A stretch of DNA of 64,000 nt from Bacteroidia bacterium (GTDB taxonomy: Bacteria; Bacteroidota; Bacteroidia; B-17B0; Aurantibacillaceae): assembly GCA_014378485.1 (NCBI GenBank), contig JACMNO010000092.1:1-64000 (forward strand). The letters are read 5' to 3'. Made by a program: the position numbers and the translations under genes. Position 1 is the stretch's first letter; each line of letters begins with the position of its first letter. The notes under the pieces were generated by a model. The model had not been told where the DNA came from. It made no database searches and saw nothing but the letters and a program-made list of their open reading frames with translations. Below, piece after piece: positions 37,508 to 47,255 of the stretch.

Positions 37508-37538
37508 TCCCATCATTTAAGGTGGGATTTTTTATTTT
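37508..37538 (+). terminator. Rho-independent terminator
   Basis: tccca-tcatttaagg-tggga followed by ttttttattttt. Confidence 0.7.
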
Positions 37539-37557
37539 TACCAATTATTCAAATCAT

Positions 37558-38844
37558 ATGAACGTATTAATATTAGGGTCCGGAGGAAGAGAACATACTT
37601 TTGCATGGAAGCTGGCTCAAAGCAAGCAATTAGAGAACTTATACATTGCACCGGGTAATGCCGGAACCGCCCAGTGTGGAACCAATGTGGCGATTTCTGC
37701 AACTGATTTCGATGCCATTAAGAATTTAGTTTGGGAAAAAAGTATTGATCTTGTTTTAGTTGGACCGGAAGATCCGCTGGTAAAAGGAGTACACGATTAC
37801 TTTTTGCAGGATGAGGTTTTAAGAGAGATCCCTGTGATTGGACCTAAAAAAGACGGCGCGCAGTTAGAAGGTAGTAAGGATTTCAGTAAGCAATTTATGT
37901 TTAGGCACGGTGTACCAACTGCTAAATATAAAAGCTTTACAAAAGATAATATTCATGAAGGGGCTGCCTTTATTGATTCACTGGAAGCGCCATATGTTTT
38001 AAAAGCAGATGGTTTAGCAGCAGGAAAAGGTGTGTTGATTATAAATGATAAAGACGAAGCCAAACACGAATTACAAAACATGATACTGAATGCGAAGTTT
38101 GGTGAGGCAGGTAATACTGTGGTGATTGAAGAATTTTTGAAAGGCATTGAACTATCGGTGTTTGTTTTAACGGATGGAAATTCTTATAAAATATTGCCGT
38201 CAGCTAAAGATTATAAACGCATTGGAGTGGGGGATACCGGTTTAAATACCGGAGGAATGGGTGCAGTGAGCCCGGTTCCATTTGCTGATGAAGCTTTTAT
38301 AAAAAAGGTGGAAGAAAAGATTGTAAAGCCTACTATTAATGGTTTATTGAAAGATGGCATTGACTACAGGGGATTTATTTTTATTGGATTAATGAATTGT
38401 GATGGAGAGCCAAGTGTGATTGAATACAATTGCCGCATGGGAGATCCTGAAACAGAAGTGGTGATTCCAAGAATTGAATCCGACTTTTTGGATTTGTTGC
38501 AGGGTGTAGCTACTCAAACCTTACATAAAAAACAATTCAGTGTAACTCCTGACATTGCAACAACTGTTGTATTAGTTTCCGGTGGATACCCGGAGGATTA
38601 TGAGAAAAATAAAGTTGTCACAGGACTTGATGCTGTGAAAGACAGCCATATATTTCATTCAGGAACAGCTTTTAAAAATGAAGAGGTTGTTACGAATGGC
38701 GGACGTGTTTTTGCTGTTACCTCCTTTGGTAAAACCATTGAGGAAGCTGTTGCTAAAAGTTTTGCCGCTGCTGAAACTGTTTCTTATGACGGTAAATATT
38801 ACAGGAGTGATATTGGGAAAGATCTTATGAACTGGAAAGGATAA
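37558..38844 (+). CDS. purD: Phosphoribosylamine-glycine ligase
   Basis: MNVLILGSGGREHTFAWKLAQS, APGNAGTAQ, VGPEDPLVKG, KADGLAAGKGV, NTGGMGAVSPVPF, EYNCRMGDPETEVVIPRI. The ORF-track start (37522) lies inside the preceding terminator. Confidence 0.98.
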   Translation: MNVLILGSGGREHTFAWKLAQSKQLENLYIAPGNAGTAQCGTNVAISATDFDAIKNLVWEKSIDLVLVGPEDPLVKGVHDYFLQDEVLREIPVIGPKKDGAQLEGSKDFSKQFMFRHGVPTAKYKSFTKDNIHEGAAFIDSLEAPYVLKADGLAAGKGVLIINDKDEAKHELQNMILNAKFGEAGNTVVIEEFLKGIELSVFVLTDGNSYKILPSAKDYKRIGVGDTGLNTGGMGAVSPVPFADEAFIKKVEEKIVKPTINGLLKDGIDYRGFIFIGLMNCDGEPSVIEYNCRMGDPETEVVIPRIESDFLDLLQGVATQTLHKKQFSVTPDIATTVVLVSGGYPEDYEKNKVVTGLDAVKDSHIFHSGTAFKNEEVVTNGGRVFAVTSFGKTIEEAVAKSFAAAETVSYDGKYYRSDIGKDLMNWKG

Positions 38845-38853
38845 TCGGAAGTA

Positions 38854-40182
38854 CTATCTCGCATTAAACAACCAACCACTTGGATCCATTGTTTTCTGAC
38901 CTTTCCAGATCTGGAGGTTCATGCTGGTTTTTCCATCTTCGTCCAGGATGGTTCCGATATTTTGTTTAATAGTTACTTTATCGCCTTGTTTAACAAATAC
39001 ATCTCCTATATTACTGTAAACGCTCAGGTATTCGCCATGACGGATGATAATCAGTTTTCCGCCGGTTGGTGAAATGGCAATACTCGTTACCTCTCCTTCA
39101 AATACGGCACGGGCCTGCGAGCCTTTATTGGCGCAAATTTCAACCCCATTATTATTCATCATAAAACCTTTAATGGCAGGATGCTCATATTCGCCATAGG
39201 GCTGGCAAATAACGCCTTTGGTTACCGGCCATGGTAGTTTGCCCCTACTACTTGAAAAATCTGCTCCCAGGGCCTCAGCTTCTTCTGTCAGTTCAGGAGA
39301 GGTTACTTTTACTTCTGGTGTTTTTGTTTCGGTTTTTGATTTGGTTTTTGATTTGTTTTTATTTTTTTCTGCCTTTGCCGCTTTTTCAGCTGCAATTTTT
39401 GCTGATTCTTCTACCTTACGTTTTATTTCAGCTTCAATTAAACGTTTAATAGCTATTTGTAAATTTTCAGCATCCCGTTTTTTCTTTTCCAGTTCTTCCT
39501 TTAATTCTTTTTCCTGTTGCTGTAAGCTGCTTAACACAATTTCCTGCTGCTGCTTTTCGCCATCCAGTTGTGTTTTTTCTTCCTTTTCATTTCCAAGTAA
39601 TACATTTTTTTCATGGCGCTGTGTTTCCAGCTCTTTTAATTTATCATTCAGGATAACCTGAGTGGCCAAAATTTCATCTGCTTGTTTTTTACGAAAAGCG
39701 GCATACTGTTGAAAATATTTTATCCGCATGTAAGCCTGGTTAAAATTGCCTGAAGAAAACAGGAACATGATTTTTGTATAAGAATCCTGATTGCGTTGAG
39801 CGAAATAAATCATCTTGGCATATTCTCCTTTAAGTTTATCCAAACTTGCTTTTAAAGCGTTTACTTCCGTAACATTTTTTTTGATCCTTGCATTAATTTG
39901 TGAAAGTTCGGTATTGATTGTGCTTATTAGCTCCTCACGAACCTTGATTTTGGTATTGATCACAACAATGGTATTTATCTGAGACTTCTTGTTGGCTTTG
40001 GTTTGGCTTAACTGAGAATTGAGTTGTTTGATGTCGTCATTCAACTTGTTTTTTTTATTTAGAAGATCTTTTTGAGATTGTGTTTTTGTTTGTGAAAATA
40101 CCGAGGTGGAAACGCTAAAAAGAAAGAAAGCAAAGCAAATAAAAGTGCTAAGGTTTATTTTTTTTAACAGGGATCGGATCAT
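38854..40182 (-). CDS. EnvC-like murein hydrolase activator (coiled coil plus M23-type domain)
   Basis: Signal peptide, long coiled coil, C-terminal GKLPWPVTKGVICQPYGEYEHP...GKLIIIRHGEYLSVYSNIGDVFVKQGDKV. Confidence 0.88.
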   Translation of the reverse strand: MIRSLLKKINLSTFICFAFFLFSVSTSVFSQTKTQSQKDLLNKKNKLNDDIKQLNSQLSQTKANKKSQINTIVVINTKIKVREELISTINTELSQINARIKKNVTEVNALKASLDKLKGEYAKMIYFAQRNQDSYTKIMFLFSSGNFNQAYMRIKYFQQYAAFRKKQADEILATQVILNDKLKELETQRHEKNVLLGNEKEEKTQLDGEKQQQEIVLSSLQQQEKELKEELEKKKRDAENLQIAIKRLIEAEIKRKVEESAKIAAEKAAKAEKNKNKSKTKSKTETKTPEVKVTSPELTEEAEALGADFSSSRGKLPWPVTKGVICQPYGEYEHPAIKGFMMNNNGVEICANKGSQARAVFEGEVTSIAISPTGGKLIIIRHGEYLSVYSNIGDVFVKQGDKVTIKQNIGTILDEDGKTSMNLQIWKGQKTMDPSGWLFNAR

Positions 40183-41032
40183 AATTCTTTGGTATGTTCA
40201 GCGTTAATTTTTGTGGCTGATTTATCTCTATGCGAACATAGCTAATTTTAAGGTCTATTTTCTTCTCTGCCTTGATCTCAATATTAACATCGTGTGGTGC
40301 AAAAACTGAATCTTTTGCATTAAATCTATCATAATTTGCATGGAAACTTCGGTTTGTTGTTACATCTTCGAAGTTATTACTGATGATTTTGTAGGTTTCA
40401 GGGTTTAAAGTCATGATCTGTAAGGGACGTTTTAAAGAATCCTGTTTACTGTTAATCCGTTTCAGTTTACGCTTTCTCATGGTACTTAATAAATAATGAC
40501 AGTTTTCTCTATCAACTACCGGTTTCATTTTACTGTCATCATCATCAAAATCAGCGCTGTTACCAATTAATGCGGCCTGGATTAAATCAAAATCAAGATC
40601 TGCATTTAATAACTGGTTAATGTAATTAAAATCACCTTTGAAGTATTGTTTCTTAACGTAAACCACCATTTTCACTGTATCCTTTGTGATTAAAAGTTTG
40701 GCAATGTCTATGAGTCCAACTGCCTGGATGGAAATCCATATCGCGCTATCTTTACGTATTTTTAAACGCACATCCAGTTTGTGATCTTCGCCATCAATGT
40801 TCACTTCAGCATCGGCCTTGGCACTTAGCCAATTGTACATTAATTGGTTTTCTCTAATATGTTTTGATAGTGATTTGGCGGTTTTAAATGTGATACGACA
40901 TTTTCCGACTGTGTCTTCAGTTTGAGTGCTGTCCGTTTTCTGAATATGCTTTTTAGTTTTACATGAAAACAAAAAAAGCAGCATGATGAACATGCATAGT
41001 AGAGAAATATATATATGTACTTGCTTAATCAT
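40148..41032 (-). CDS. DUF4292-family lipoprotein
   Basis: Lipobox-like LLFLFSCKTKK; KADAEVNIDGEDHKLDVRLKIRKDSAIWISI resembles DUF4292. Confidence 0.75.
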   Translation of the reverse strand: MIKQVHIYISLLCMFIMLLFLFSCKTKKHIQKTDSTQTEDTVGKCRITFKTAKSLSKHIRENQLMYNWLSAKADAEVNIDGEDHKLDVRLKIRKDSAIWISIQAVGLIDIAKLLITKDTVKMVVYVKKQYFKGDFNYINQLLNADLDFDLIQAALIGNSADFDDDDSKMKPVVDRENCHYLLSTMRKRKLKRINSKQDSLKRPLQIMTLNPETYKIISNNFEDVTTNRSFHANYDRFNAKDSVFAPHDVNIEIKAEKKIDLKISYVRIEINQPQKLTLNIPKNYDPIPVKKNKP

Positions 41033-42779
41033 TTAATTTTTTTTCACTTATTTTTTTATCCAAAAGCTCAGAGCCACCTCCAGCTTGTTTTGCTTCCTTC
41101 CAGTATTTTAGGGCTTCTTCTGTACGATCTAATTTATATAAAACATCACCGTAATGTTCGACAATTGAACTTTTCTGACCAAGTTTAACAGCCTTGCTCA
41201 ACCATTCCTCTGCTTCCTTATATTTTCCCTGCTGATAAAGAATCCAACCATAAGTGTCGATATACGAGCGGTTGTTAGGCTTTAGTTCATTGCAACGTCT
41301 TGAAAATTTTTCAGCTTTCTCTAACTTTTCTTTACGAAGAGATAAAAAATACGCGTAATTATTTAAGATAAAATCGTTATCAGGATCAACTTTCAACGCA
41401 TCATCAAAGGCTTTATCAGATTTAATATAATCTTTCAAATAATTATAAGCATTTCCTAAACTCGAGTAATATTCTATTAATAAGGGTTTATCGTTATATA
41501 CAAATTCAATCCCATCCTCCAAAGATCTCACAGCCAGATCATATTTTTTTAATTGGATGTTCGCTAGCCCGTTAAAATAATAGGGTCTCGGGTTATTGGG
41601 AAACAACTCCATGGATTCGGCGCTATGAACTTCCAGCGCACTAAAATCATTTAATTCCGCGTCAACATATAATAATTGCTGCCATAAGTTAAAACGGCTT
41701 TTATCGATTTGTGTAGCAATAACGTATTCTTCTTTTGCTTCTTTTAATTTTTTGTCTTTAAATAAAAAATCTCCGTAAATACTATGAACATCAGCAGAAG
41801 AAGGATGAAGTTGCAGTGTTATAATAAGAAGTTCTAATGCCTGTTGTTTATATTCAGCATTGACATCAGATAATTCATAATAAGAAACTAATATTTTTAT
41901 TTTAGTGTCGACATCCAGATCCGGATTTTCAAAAGCTATTTTTATTTCTTTATAAAAGTTATCCTTATCATTCTGCGATTTGTAATAATCAGCGAAGGCC
42001 AAATGCACCATTGGATTTTTGGGATCAACTTTTAAGATCTCCTGATAGGTTGCCATGGCTTTCTCGTTCTGATTTGTTTCCTGGTAAAATTCCGCTAAAT
42101 AAGTAAAATACCGTGCCTCACTGCCGTTTAATTTAATTAGTTTTTTAAATTCGGCCTCTACTTCATTGTTTTTTTTAAGTTGCCTGAGAAGTTTAATTTT
42201 GTTTAAAGTGAATGCCTCGTTTTGTCCGAATTTTTTTTCGATCTCATCATAGGTCTTAAATGATTTTTCATAACTGCCACTGTACATAAATTCTGCTGCC
42301 AGGCCTTCATAAAATTCTGAACGGTTAGGGTAGTTTTTAATCAGCCTTGAATAAATATTAGCGGCCTCAGCAAACTGTCGTTTATTGTGCAGGCATTCAA
42401 TATATAGTAATTGATACCATTCATTTTTTGGATCTTCATTAGCGCATTCCTTCCCATATTTTAAAGCATTATCATATAAGCCATTGAACCGGTAAACGTT
42501 TCCAAGTTCATATTTAACGGCTGTTGATGTTGGATCTATTTTTAAGCATTCTTTAAACAGGCCTTCCGCATTTTCTATATTACCCTTCATTCTTTCCTTA
42601 CACCCTTCAATAAAATGGAAAGTAAATTTTGCCTGGTCGGCATCAGTAAGGCCCCCTTTTATTTTAATAACAGGTTCGGTAATTTGAGTGGTTGCTTTTT
42701 TTGTCTTGCAGGATAGGACAGAAAGTACCAGGGTCGGTAATAAAAGAGAATAAAAAAATATTTTCGTTTTAAATTTCAA
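41025..42779 (-). CDS. TPR-repeat lipoprotein
   Basis: Lipobox LSVLSCKTKK and multiple TPR motifs. Confidence 0.85.
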   Translation of the reverse strand: MKFKTKIFFYSLLLPTLVLSVLSCKTKKATTQITEPVIKIKGGLTDADQAKFTFHFIEGCKERMKGNIENAEGLFKECLKIDPTSTAVKYELGNVYRFNGLYDNALKYGKECANEDPKNEWYQLLYIECLHNKRQFAEAANIYSRLIKNYPNRSEFYEGLAAEFMYSGSYEKSFKTYDEIEKKFGQNEAFTLNKIKLLRQLKKNNEVEAEFKKLIKLNGSEARYFTYLAEFYQETNQNEKAMATYQEILKVDPKNPMVHLAFADYYKSQNDKDNFYKEIKIAFENPDLDVDTKIKILVSYYELSDVNAEYKQQALELLIITLQLHPSSADVHSIYGDFLFKDKKLKEAKEEYVIATQIDKSRFNLWQQLLYVDAELNDFSALEVHSAESMELFPNNPRPYYFNGLANIQLKKYDLAVRSLEDGIEFVYNDKPLLIEYYSSLGNAYNYLKDYIKSDKAFDDALKVDPDNDFILNNYAYFLSLRKEKLEKAEKFSRRCNELKPNNRSYIDTYGWILYQQGKYKEAEEWLSKAVKLGQKSSIVEHYGDVLYKLDRTEEALKYWKEAKQAGGGSELLDKKISEKKLND

Positions 42780-42788
42780 AAACGTAGC

Positions 42789-43799
42789 TTATAATGATAT
42801 TGTTGTATAATCACTCATACTGAGATCCAAAGCTTTTCCTTTTACTTCAGCACCCTCACCAATCATACTGTTAGCAACAATAGCATGGCTTATTTTGGTA
42901 TTGGGTTGAATGATACAATTTTTTACAACACCATCAGTTACCATACTATTTGCACCAATAGAAACGTGTGGACCTACAATTGAATTTTTCAATGTCACAT
43001 TATCACCGATAAAGCAAGGCTCAATAATAAGGCTGTTTTCACAAGTTATATTTTTACCTTTTAAAGCAGCTTTCCCTTTATCAAATTCCAGTACACGTTG
43101 ATTCGTATAAACTGTTGCATCTTTATTCCCACAATCCAACCATTCCGTTACTTTGCCAGGCGTAAATTTTATGCCTTTTTGTTTCATGTTCTCCAAAGCG
43201 TTTGTCAACTGGTATTCGCCTTTTTCTTTGATATCGTTATCCAAAAGATATTGTAATTCTTTTTTTAAATTATCGCCATCTTTAAAATAATAGATGCCGA
43301 TAATGGCCAGGTTACTTACAAATGTTTCCGGTTTCTCAACAAAATCAGTGATCACACCTTCTTCATTTACTTTTACAACACCAAACTGGCGTGGATCTTC
43401 AATACCCTGCACCCAAATAACACCGGCCTGGTTTGTATCCATTACAAAATCAGCTTTAAATAAAGTGTCGGCAAAAGCAACAACGGTTTTACCACTGATA
43501 CTTTCTTTGGCGCACATGATTGCGTGAGCTGTTCCGAGAGCTTTTTCCTGGTAACAAATAGTACCTTTAGCGCCCTGGTCCTGTGCAATTTTTATTAAAT
43601 TTTCTTCTACTTCTTTTCCAAAATCGGAGCCTATGATAAAAGCTATCTCATCTACTTTTTCACCACATACTTTTGTGATATCCTCTACAAGCCTTTGCAC
43701 GATAGGTTTTCCAGCTAGGTTAATTAAAGGTTTAGGAACCGTAAGCGTGTGTGGACGCATGCGCTTACCTTTTCCGGCCATTGGTATAATAATCTTCAT
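42789..43799 (-). CDS. Sugar-phosphate nucleotidyltransferase
   Basis: MKIIIPMAGKGKRMRPHTLTVPKPLINLAGKPIVQRL plus left-handed beta-helix-like C-terminus. Start at 43799 preferred over 43877. Confidence 0.88.
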   Translation of the reverse strand: MKIIIPMAGKGKRMRPHTLTVPKPLINLAGKPIVQRLVEDITKVCGEKVDEIAFIIGSDFGKEVEENLIKIAQDQGAKGTICYQEKALGTAHAIMCAKESISGKTVVAFADTLFKADFVMDTNQAGVIWVQGIEDPRQFGVVKVNEEGVITDFVEKPETFVSNLAIIGIYYFKDGDNLKKELQYLLDNDIKEKGEYQLTNALENMKQKGIKFTPGKVTEWLDCGNKDATVYTNQRVLEFDKGKAALKGKNITCENSLIIEPCFIGDNVTLKNSIVGPHVSIGANSMVTDGVVKNCIIQPNTKISHAIVANSMIGEGAEVKGKALDLSMSDYTTISL

Positions 43800-43939
43800 A
43801 AATCGGGTATAATCAGGTAATAAACAAAACAAATATAATATAAAAAAGGGGAGATAGAGCTTAGTTTTCGACTTCAAACCTTGTTAATTTACCACAAAAA
43901 GTTTGTCATAGTTAGCTCTTCGTTTAAAGAATTGATAGG

Positions 43940-44728
43940 TTACAAACATCCTGTTCTTCCGCCATCTACAGGTAAATTTATGCCGTTAATATACGAAGCG
44001 GCCGGTGAAGCTAAAAAGGCAACGGCATTTGCAATCTCTGATGCTTCTGCAAAACGACCCATCGGAATTTCTGAGATCATTTCATTAGTCACAGAATCCA
44101 GGGCATGACCTGTTTTATTCGATTTATTTTCAATGATTGTCTTTAAGCGAACCGTTGCAGTAGCTCCCGGCAAAACATTATTTACTGTAATATTATATTT
44201 ACCTAATTCTCCAGCCAGGGTTTTGCTCCAGTTTGCAACGGCTGCACGGATAGTATTAGATACGCCAAGGTTGGCTAATGGCTGCTTCACTGATGTGGAA
44301 ATGATATTGATGATCCGTCCGTATTTTGCATTTTTCATGTATTCAATACAAGCCTGTACCAAAATATGATTACATATTAAATGATTATTGAAAGCCGATA
44401 AAAATTCTTCACTTTTTGCAAGTGCAATTGGTCCGGATGGCGGCCCGCCTGTATTGTTTATTAAAATATGCACATTTGGTTGACGCTGTAAATATGCCTC
44501 CACAATTTGTTTCAACTCCTGGGGATTACCGAAATCAACACACAGATAAGAATGTAGCTGGCCTGCATTTGTGCTCAGTTCTTGTTTGGTAGCTTTTAAT
44601 GCATCTTCGTTTCGTGCAATTAAAGTAACGCTGGCTCCTAAATTTGCTAATTCAAATGCGATGGCTTTTCCTATGCCCTGGGTGCTTCCGCAAACAATGG
44701 CGTGCTTATTTGTTAAGTCTAAATTCAT
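43940..44728 (-). CDS. Short-chain dehydrogenase/reductase
   Basis: HAIVCGSTQGIGKAIAFELA, LINNTGGPPSGP, YINGINLPVDGG. Confidence 0.9.
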   Translation of the reverse strand: MNLDLTNKHAIVCGSTQGIGKAIAFELANLGASVTLIARNEDALKATKQELSTNAGQLHSYLCVDFGNPQELKQIVEAYLQRQPNVHILINNTGGPPSGPIALAKSEEFLSAFNNHLICNHILVQACIEYMKNAKYGRIINIISTSVKQPLANLGVSNTIRAAVANWSKTLAGELGKYNITVNNVLPGATATVRLKTIIENKSNKTGHALDSVTNEMISEIPMGRFAEASEIANAVAFLASPAASYINGINLPVDGGRTGCL

Positions 44729-44828
44729 AAGTTATTGTTTTATTATTCAAGATAAAGATAAGAGTTTACAGCTGTTCTGGCACTTCTATTTCGTTCAGTG
44801 TGACAGCTCTAATTGACAATGTGTTTTA

Positions 44829-45272
44829 TTATTTTCTTTTAGTAATAAAAAAATCTTTTAATATCGTTGAACATTCGTTCTCTAAAATTCCTTTCACAAC
44901 AGATGTTTTGGGATGCAACACCAATTGATTGATCTTTGTAAAACCTTTCTTCTCATCAGTTGCTCCATAAACTATTTTCGTAATATGTGTCCAATGCAAT
45001 GCTCCGGCGCACATCAAACAGGGTTCCAAAGTAACATAAAGTGTACAATCGTTTAAATATTTTCCACCAATAGCATTGGCTGCAGAGGTAATTGCCTGCA
45101 TTTCTGCATGAGCGGTCACATCATTCAACCGTTCTGTATAATTATGTGCCCTTGCAATAATTTTATTTTCTGCTACAATTACTGCGCCCACAGGAACTTC
45201 ATCTGCATCAAAAGCTTTTCGGGCTTCTTTCAGCGCTTCACTCATAAAATATTCATCAGAGTATAATTCCAT
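44829..45272 (-). CDS. tadA: tRNA-specific adenosine deaminase (TadA family)
   Basis: DEVPVGAVIV, TAHAEMQAI, LYVTLEPCLMCAGALHWTHI. Confidence 0.93.
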   Translation of the reverse strand: MELYSDEYFMSEALKEARKAFDADEVPVGAVIVAENKIIARAHNYTERLNDVTAHAEMQAITSAANAIGGKYLNDCTLYVTLEPCLMCAGALHWTHITKIVYGATDEKKGFTKINQLVLHPKTSVVKGILENECSTILKDFFITKRK

Positions 45273-45280
45273 TTTGGTTG

Positions 45281-45400
45281 TTTAACCGCAAACGGGCAAA
45301 GTAGGCACAAAGGTCACAGAGAATTTTTAGTAATAATTTATTTCTTCTTTGTGTTCTTCGCTTTTTTCTTCGCTTTTTTCTTCGCGTTTTTTGTGGTTAA
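45281..45400. repeat. Imperfect inverted-repeat intergenic element with a 12-bp tandem core
   Basis: Ends tttaaccgcaaa.../...ttgtggttaa; internal ttcttcgctttt x2 plus a variant at 45354-45389. Confidence 0.6.
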
Positions 45401-45405
45401 GTTTT

Positions 45406-46923
45406 TTATAATTTACTTAAAGCTGTATTTAACCTTTCAATTACTTCTTCTTTTCCCAGCAAAGCTAACATGTCAAACAATTGAGCCCCGCCTGCAACCC
45501 CTGTAGTTAAAACACGAACCACCTGCATATCAATTTTTCCTAACTCGGGTTCAACAGATGCAAATAATTCATGAATAGAATCAATAGTCCATATATTTAA
45601 TGAAGCTAGTTTTTCTGTTAGTTTCGTATAAGTAGCTTTTGAATTCTCATTCCATTTTTTGGTCATTACCTTTTCGTCATAGCTGATTGGCGCCACAAAA
45701 AAGTAAGAACCCAGTTCGTAAAACTCAGTAATAAAATGTGCCTTCTCTTTGATCAACCTGCAAAATTCTTTTACAAAAGCTTTATCTTTTTTGATGCCTT
45801 TTTCCTCTAATAAAGGAGCAACAGAGTCTGCTAACTGTTCATCAGTTTGCATTCTTAAATATTGTTGGTTGAACCATTTTGTTTTTTCAGGGTCAAATTT
45901 GGCTCCTGATTTATTTACTCTTTCAAAAGAAAAATCTCTGATCAATTCTTCTTTGGTCATGATCTCACGGTTATCTCCCGGATTCCATCCCAACAAGGCT
46001 AACATGTTTATAAAAGCATCTGGAGTAAATCCTGATTCTCTGTATCCAACGTAACTTTCTCCGGTACGTTCATCATGCCAATTGATTGGGAACATTGGCA
46101 ATCCTGACTTGTCACGTTTTGATAATTTTCCGTTTCCATCGGGTTTTAGGATCAAAGGTAAATGTGCCAGTTGCGGCATGTCTGCTTCTAATCCAAGATA
46201 TCTGTAAATTAAAATATGCGAAGGCGCACTTGGCAGCCATTCTTCCCCACGCACCGCATGTGTAATTTTCATTTCAATATCATCAACAATATGCGCTAAA
46301 TGATAAGTTGGCATACCATCGGATTTTAATAATACTTTGTCATCTACCTGGCTCGAATTAACGGTTACCCAACCACGGATGATATCATGAAAGCGGATCT
46401 CTTCATTACGGGGAACTTTTAATCGAACCACATATGGCGAACCGCAATCTAATAATTTTTTCACTTCGTCCTCAGGTAATGTCAATGAGTTACGCATATT
46501 TTGACGTGTAATTGCATTGTACTGAGGAGCCACTACTTTTGCGGCTTCCAAACGCTTGCGCATTTCATCAAGTTCCTCCGAAGTATCAAAGGCAATATAT
46601 GCGTGACCTGATGCAATTAACTGATCAGAGTATTTTTTATAAATTCCCAATTCTTTTCTTTCACTCTGCCTATATGGGGCATAAGGGCCATCTCCAAAAC
46701 CAACACCTTCATTGGGCTCAATTCCACACCATTTTAAAGCATTGATAATGTATTCTTCTGCTCCGTTTACGTAACGTGTTTGGTCGGTATCTTCAATTCT
46801 TAATACAAAATCACCGCCATGTTTTTTGGCGTATAAATAACTAAATAAAGCTGTGCGTACACCACCCATGTGTAAACCACCGGTTGGACTTGGAGCGAAA
46901 CGTAATCGAACTCTTTTTTCCAT
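45406..46923 (-). CDS. gltX: Glutamyl-tRNA synthetase
   Basis: RLRFAPSPTGGLHMGGVRTALFSYLYAKKHGGDFVLRIEDTDQTR and KLSKRDKSG. Confidence 0.97.
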   Translation of the reverse strand: MEKRVRLRFAPSPTGGLHMGGVRTALFSYLYAKKHGGDFVLRIEDTDQTRYVNGAEEYIINALKWCGIEPNEGVGFGDGPYAPYRQSERKELGIYKKYSDQLIASGHAYIAFDTSEELDEMRKRLEAAKVVAPQYNAITRQNMRNSLTLPEDEVKKLLDCGSPYVVRLKVPRNEEIRFHDIIRGWVTVNSSQVDDKVLLKSDGMPTYHLAHIVDDIEMKITHAVRGEEWLPSAPSHILIYRYLGLEADMPQLAHLPLILKPDGNGKLSKRDKSGLPMFPINWHDERTGESYVGYRESGFTPDAFINMLALLGWNPGDNREIMTKEELIRDFSFERVNKSGAKFDPEKTKWFNQQYLRMQTDEQLADSVAPLLEEKGIKKDKAFVKEFCRLIKEKAHFITEFYELGSYFFVAPISYDEKVMTKKWNENSKATYTKLTEKLASLNIWTIDSIHELFASVEPELGKIDMQVVRVLTTGVAGGAQLFDMLALLGKEEVIERLNTALSKL

Positions 46924-47054
46924 AATTTTTATTAAAAGTTTTTAAAGATACACTTTTATAAGATTTTTAAATATGTTTTTTATTGGCATTATTTGTAAAT
47001 TGCCCTGACAAAACGATGCATCTTTACCTTATACTTTGTTTTAAAATTTAAAAT

Positions 47055-47252
47055 ATGAAAGCCAGCTCAAATTTTATTTTATATTTTAACTGCGTTCAAT
47101 GCATTGGCAAATTAAAAAAAGATTCGCTGCTGGCATCTCATACGTATAGAGCAACGCTTGACACATTCCTTATCAATCCCAACTGTATTAGATCATAGAA
47201 AGAAAATCTTGAGCAAGTAAATAATATAGATGTTATAGAATTTAAAATATAA
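47055..47252 (+). pseudogene. Short ORF interrupted by an in-frame TAG
   Basis: MKASSNFILYFNCVQCIGKLKKDSLLASHTYRATLDTFLINPNCIRS(TAG)KENLEQVNNIDVIEFKI*; the frame continues after the TAG at 47196 and ends just before the next ATG. Confidence 0.3.
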
Positions 47253-47255
47253 ATT

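Noticed and set aside
39218-39661. 147-aa plus-strand ORF opposite the EnvC-like gene
   Set aside because: Ser/Phe-rich antisense shadow of a K/E-rich coiled coil.
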